Below are positions 60,668 to 64,000 of a DNA stretch of 64,000 nucleotides, in pieces. Position 1 is the first letter of the stretch; every line of letters starts with the position of its first letter. The notes beneath the pieces are model-generated. The model was given only the letters and a program-made list of their open reading frames with translations. It was not told the DNA's origin and ran no database searches. The stretch covers positions 56,516,089 through 56,580,088 of the forward strand of contig OX439040.1 of NCBI GenBank assembly GCA_949317995.1. The letters run 5' to 3'. Source of the DNA: Acholoe squamosa (lineage: Eukaryota; Annelida; Polychaeta; Phyllodocida; Polynoidae). The position numbers were made by a program, and so were the translations under genes.

Positions 60668-61797
60668 ATAAATGGCCGTCGCCCTAACCTTATCACCAAC
60701 GTGAGGTCACTCACCAGTGGGCTCACCAGGTTACCATAGAAACGCCCCTTTTGTTGGTGTTTATTCCAGCCTAATTGATCCCACAACAAGTGATCGTAAG
60801 GGGTGGGCAAAGTGGAAACATTGGGGGTGCAAAGTGATAGAATACCACAACAGTCATGTGGACAAGATTCAGAGTTCTCGGTCTGAATTGGCCTTGACAG
60901 GTGCCAAGGTGTATCTCGTGTGTCATTGTTTTAGCGTGGAGGAGGAAGATATATTGGTTACAAACAGTAGCCTATCCTGTATATTAGTCAGATCTTATAA
61001 TGGCTACCCCAAGAAGCATTGAGAACGAAGCATCTTTGCCCTTAGTCACCCATCTCTAAATCCCAGTCCCCCCCAGACAGGATTGACCCCAGTTCGCGAG
61101 GATACCTGGTTAGTGGGGTGGGGTGGCAGGGTAGTTTAGGGTGGGTAGATGGAGATTTGTCCAAAGGCTGGATAGAGTTAGGTCTGATAGGCTCGATAAC
61201 GAGCAGACATGGAGTCTAAGTGAATGTGACAAGCGCCTAACCCCTCTTACAAACCCTTATCTCCCCCTCCTACTTCAACCTTTGGGCTGTGTACAGGGCC
61301 TTTAGCCCACACAGGATGGTTGCAGAACAAGTGTTTCCGAATACACTCAGGGTAAATCGAAAAGGGTTCTCGATCAATATTACAAGAGCATGCACAGGTA
61401 CCCAAAGAGAAAGATTCCATCCGTTGGTCACAAATGAGGACTGTGAAATATGCCATCAATGTTACCAAATGCAAGCAGAATGTGACCGAAGACTACAAAA
61501 AGACGGATCTCTTCACGGATCCCATGTCCGTCTTTAGACTAGGAGGCACTTACTTGAGCTCGTTGGTTAACTTTAACACATGAAAGACTTCTCAGGGGCC
61601 CTTAGTACCGTGAAGGAGACTGTGTGTGTGTGTGGGGGGGGGGGGTTCTGACCATAGCCCCCTCACACTCATACACACCCTAAATCGGCCTCACCCGTGG
61701 CCAGCCCTGAGATCACAGCCCGGGCCCCCTGTAATAAGCCGAGTCGCTGGTTGCCGGCACCACCAGTGGATCTCCCCCGTGACAGGCCGGTGACACG

Positions 61798-61856
61798 CTT
61801 TGATCATCCTGTGTCCTTCAGGCCGCCTTGGATCTCTGATCCTTTGGTGCTTTGAT
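61798..61856. promoter_or_regulatory. two TCF/LEF cores flanking a helper site
   Basis: GCTTTGATC (core 61798-61804), GCCGCC (61822-61827) and GCTTTGATC (core 61850-61856) lie within 59 bp. Both cores are identical 9-mers. Confidence 0.55.
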
Positions 61857-62392
61857 CTTAGGGCGCCGGCTTCCCAGTTCCCAAACCCGGCCTGGTCCTC
61901 TGGGAGGTCTCTGGCCACCACCCTACCATACCACCAACTACACACACAGCCCCCTCCGCCGCACCTTTGACTTTTTATTTCATGTGAGCCTCTGCTCTTT
62001 TATATTTTTCTCAGCCCCTCTTTTGCTGAGACCCTCTTTCCCTTTCGCTCCTCTCTGTGTATCGCTTTTATGTTTGGTGAGATTGAGCTGAGGTCAGTCT
62101 GCGTGTGTCCAGACGGGTCCAGTCTGTACCGTGGTGGGGGGGGGGGGGGTGGTAGATCAGGCACCCAGAGACTACCTTGTAGTTGAAAGGGACACAGTAT
62201 TTTTCGGTAGGAAGATGATACTTAGATCAAGGTTCTGCCATGTTTGTACCCTAATGGTTGAAAGGGAAAATCGGGGGGGGGGGGGGGTCCTGCACCTCTC
62301 CAGTGTAAATAGCTAAACCTAGCCTCGCAAGCTTAGCCAACCCTAACGCACCCCACGATACTGGTTACAGCTATAGATCCGGCACGTCTGCC

Positions 62393-62599
62393 TTCAGTAC
62401 CACGGCCTTCCCTAGCCCACTTAAAACGGTCTATAACTCTTCTTTCCTATCCTCTTAGGATGTGTGTGGTGCACATATGCGGGGGCACCGACACATTCCT
62501 CTGTTAAACTGTGTATTGTTGTTCTTGCCATGAATATGACCTTAGCTGTCGGTATGGCGTTAAACATCTATTACCCACCCACTCACTCTTCATTACCAC
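62393..62599 (+). repeat. SINE-like retroposon, copy 2
   Basis: The element 62404-62588 is similar to copies 1 and 3. It ends CTATTACCCACCCACTCACTC. Near-identical 11-mers TTCA(G/T)TACCAC flank it at 62393-62403 and 62589-62599, an aged target-site duplication with one mismatch. Confidence 0.75.
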
Positions 62600-63353
62600 A
62601 AGCAGGGAGCAGCATCTTCCTAGCATCCCACCAATTCTTTCTTACCCCCTCGCCTATCATGGATTTACAGGATGTGGGTGTGGTGGGATGTGGAAGGGGA
62701 AATTGAAAGTGATATACACTTTCAATGTTTGGGTGGTTGATTTTTAAGAAAATGTTGATACGACTAGTTCAGGAACTTTGTTATCACCAAGGCAAAAGGT
62801 AGAGATGTAGGAGTAAAGCTACCTATGAGAAGTAATAAATAATTAGCTTTTGGGATCGGCTGGGGTAGATAGAGCTGGGGCCTTGTTTGATACGGGTCAC
62901 CACCCCCGCCCCATGGTACTAGCTCTACCAGCAGCAGTTGCTCATGGAGCAACTCACCTCCAGGTATGGCTCCAGGGTTTGTAGACTGTGGTAGGGAGAC
63001 AGACCGCCGACAGATGGCGCCTCGTGCCGCCCTGGAGGAGGAGGAATCACGTGGCTGCGGCCAGGTGTGAAGCCACTTTAACCATTTAGGGTCCGCCTGA
63101 GTCCTCAAATTCATGGCCCTTGGTGGTGATGATGCAAATGTTTAGTAGTGCTGGCTAGTTTAGTCTCACTAGCACCAATTTGAAGCATCATACCAACCCC
63201 ATGGGAGTGTATCAACCTGCAGGGAGGGAATGATGCAATTATGCAGTAAAAGTGAGCTATTTGATAACGTCAAATGTGGGAGGAGTGCCTCAGGTAAATA
63301 GATAAGAGTTAAGGGTAGCATACTGGCTATGTTGTTACGGTTTGTGGTAGGTT

Positions 63354-63559
63354 TAATTGCATATACGGGCTTCCCTAGTCCACTTAAAAGGGTCTATATC
63401 TCATCTTTCCTATCTCCTCGGATGTGTGTGTTGCACATATGTGCGGGCACTGACACATTCCCCTGTAAAATTGTGTAATGTAGTTCTCGCCATGAATATG
63501 ACCTTAGCTGTCGAAACGGCGTTAAACCTCTATTACTCACTCACTCTAATTGCCTACAC
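63354..63559 (+). repeat. SINE-like retroposon, copy 3
   Basis: The element 63367-63546 is similar to copies 1 and 2 and in the same orientation. 13-mers TAATTGC(A/C)TA(T/C)AC flank it at 63354-63366 and 63547-63559, a target-site duplication with two mismatches. It lies less than 1 kb from copy 2. Confidence 0.75.
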
Positions 63560-63689
63560 TTGTAACACTTTCCAACCTCACTAGACTTGACCGAGACTGT
63601 GGGAGTTAGAGCCCACCTACACAGTTCACCTATTAAACGCTCTATGCCTCTCCCCCCCCCCCCAAGGTACAACTAGGTAGGGCCAGGTC

Positions 63690-63937
63690 GTCGCCTTAGT
63701 GCAAGAAGGTTGTAACTGATATTTAGGCAAAAATGATTTTTCTTCTGTTTTTTTTTCATGTATTGACCCTTATCTTGCTACTATGAAAGTGCTGGGGCTC
63801 TGTCTATCATATTTGTGCCTACAGGCCCCGGTGCGATGTTGGTGTTTCCATTTTGTGCTATAGTAAGTGGAACACTTCTTTTGCCTCTCCTGCAAAATCT
63901 GAAAAATGCAGGTACAACCTTCTTGCACTAAGGCAAC
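63690..63937. mobile_element. non-autonomous TIR element (MITE-like)
   Basis: Terminal inverted repeats of 25 bp with one mismatch, around GCCTTAGTGCAAGAAGG, lie at 63690-63714 and 63913-63937. The 198-bp interior has no coding frame. The target duplication is not clear, so the superfamily is left open. Confidence 0.65.
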
Positions 63938-64000
63938 GAGGTGCAGCCTCCCCCGCCACCCACCTTCTAATTTGCCTCACCAAACCTATTAAATTGGTGT

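Larger units (their letters stand above)
58117..64000 (+). other. axin: axin intron (3' part of window)
   Basis: I searched by eye for the expected final DIX exon (RYYFKK..EF...VFEE) and did not find it. The stretch has eight TCF cores (58813, 59145, 59804, 59944, 59963, 60352, 61798, 61850), a cluster of TGACCT half-sites (60420-60667), one GAGCAGCTC (58549), two SINE-like copies and a TIR element (63690-63937). Long G-runs lie at about 61632, 62136 and 62273. Open frames here have no recognised domain. Confidence 0.6.

Noticed and set aside
61289-61537. Candidate last DIX exon or zinc-finger-like frame with CEICHQC
   Set aside because: It lacks the RYYFK...VFEE pattern and phase-compatible splice sites. 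Two close CxxC pairs alone are not enough for a domain.

Overview
This is a metazoan nuclear window. It has short coding exons with GT..AG boundaries, introns of up to 27.7 kb, interspersed SINE-like and MITE-like repeats, and no prokaryotic gene packing. One gene dominates: eight exons on the + strand encode about 659 codons of Axin, the scaffold of the beta-catenin destruction complex. Intron style, a SINE-like repeat ending in an (ACTC)n tail and frequent acatgta-type words suggest a mollusc, probably a gastropod. That placement is inference.

Layout. 1-9269 is probably an intron of axin; the N-terminal tankyrase-binding/RGS exons are not seen and should lie upstream of base 1. Exons follow at 9270-9410 (linker after the RGS domain), 37079-37196 (linker), 40446-40589 (GSK3-binding helix), 48300-49171 (beta-catenin-binding helix, phospho-cluster, histidine run), 54376-54513, 56497-56730, 57549-57701 and 57940-58116 (first half of the DIX domain). 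All junction phases agree. The last DIX exon(s) are not found before base 64000, so the gene runs off both ends.

A second transcription start is likely inside the 40.6-48.3 kb intron. A CCAAT/GC-box block near 45.0 kb precedes a 193-codon open exon (45713-46291). It begins with an ATG behind an in-frame stop and ends at a GTGAGT donor in the phase that fits the large axin exon. The predicted product would replace the RGS and GSK3-binding parts of Axin with a new Asn-rich N-terminus, keeping the beta-catenin-binding and DIX parts.

The strongest non-coding signal is regulatory. I counted about 51 copies of the TCF/LEF core CTTTGAT/ATCAAAG in 64 kb, where about 8 would be expected in random sequence. 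About 29 match the stricter SCTTTGATS form, where about 2 would be expected. At least 13 lie within about 50 bp of GCCGCC/GGCGGC, the helper-site sequence read by the C-clamp of invertebrate TCFs. Five CTTTGAA variants show the same pairing. The locus therefore looks like an extended Wnt-responsive domain, which fits the known role of axin genes as Wnt feedback targets. A second, unidentified 9-mer, GAGC(A/T)GCTC, occurs 16 times against about 0.5 expected. It is prominent around the alternative exon, where TCF cores are almost absent.

Other contents are three SINE-like copies with target-site duplications, a PIF/Harbinger-type MITE, two further TIR elements, a 33-bp-stem hairpin, tandem repeats, nuclear-receptor half-site clusters and dozens of long G or C runs. 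All counts were made by eye and are approximate.
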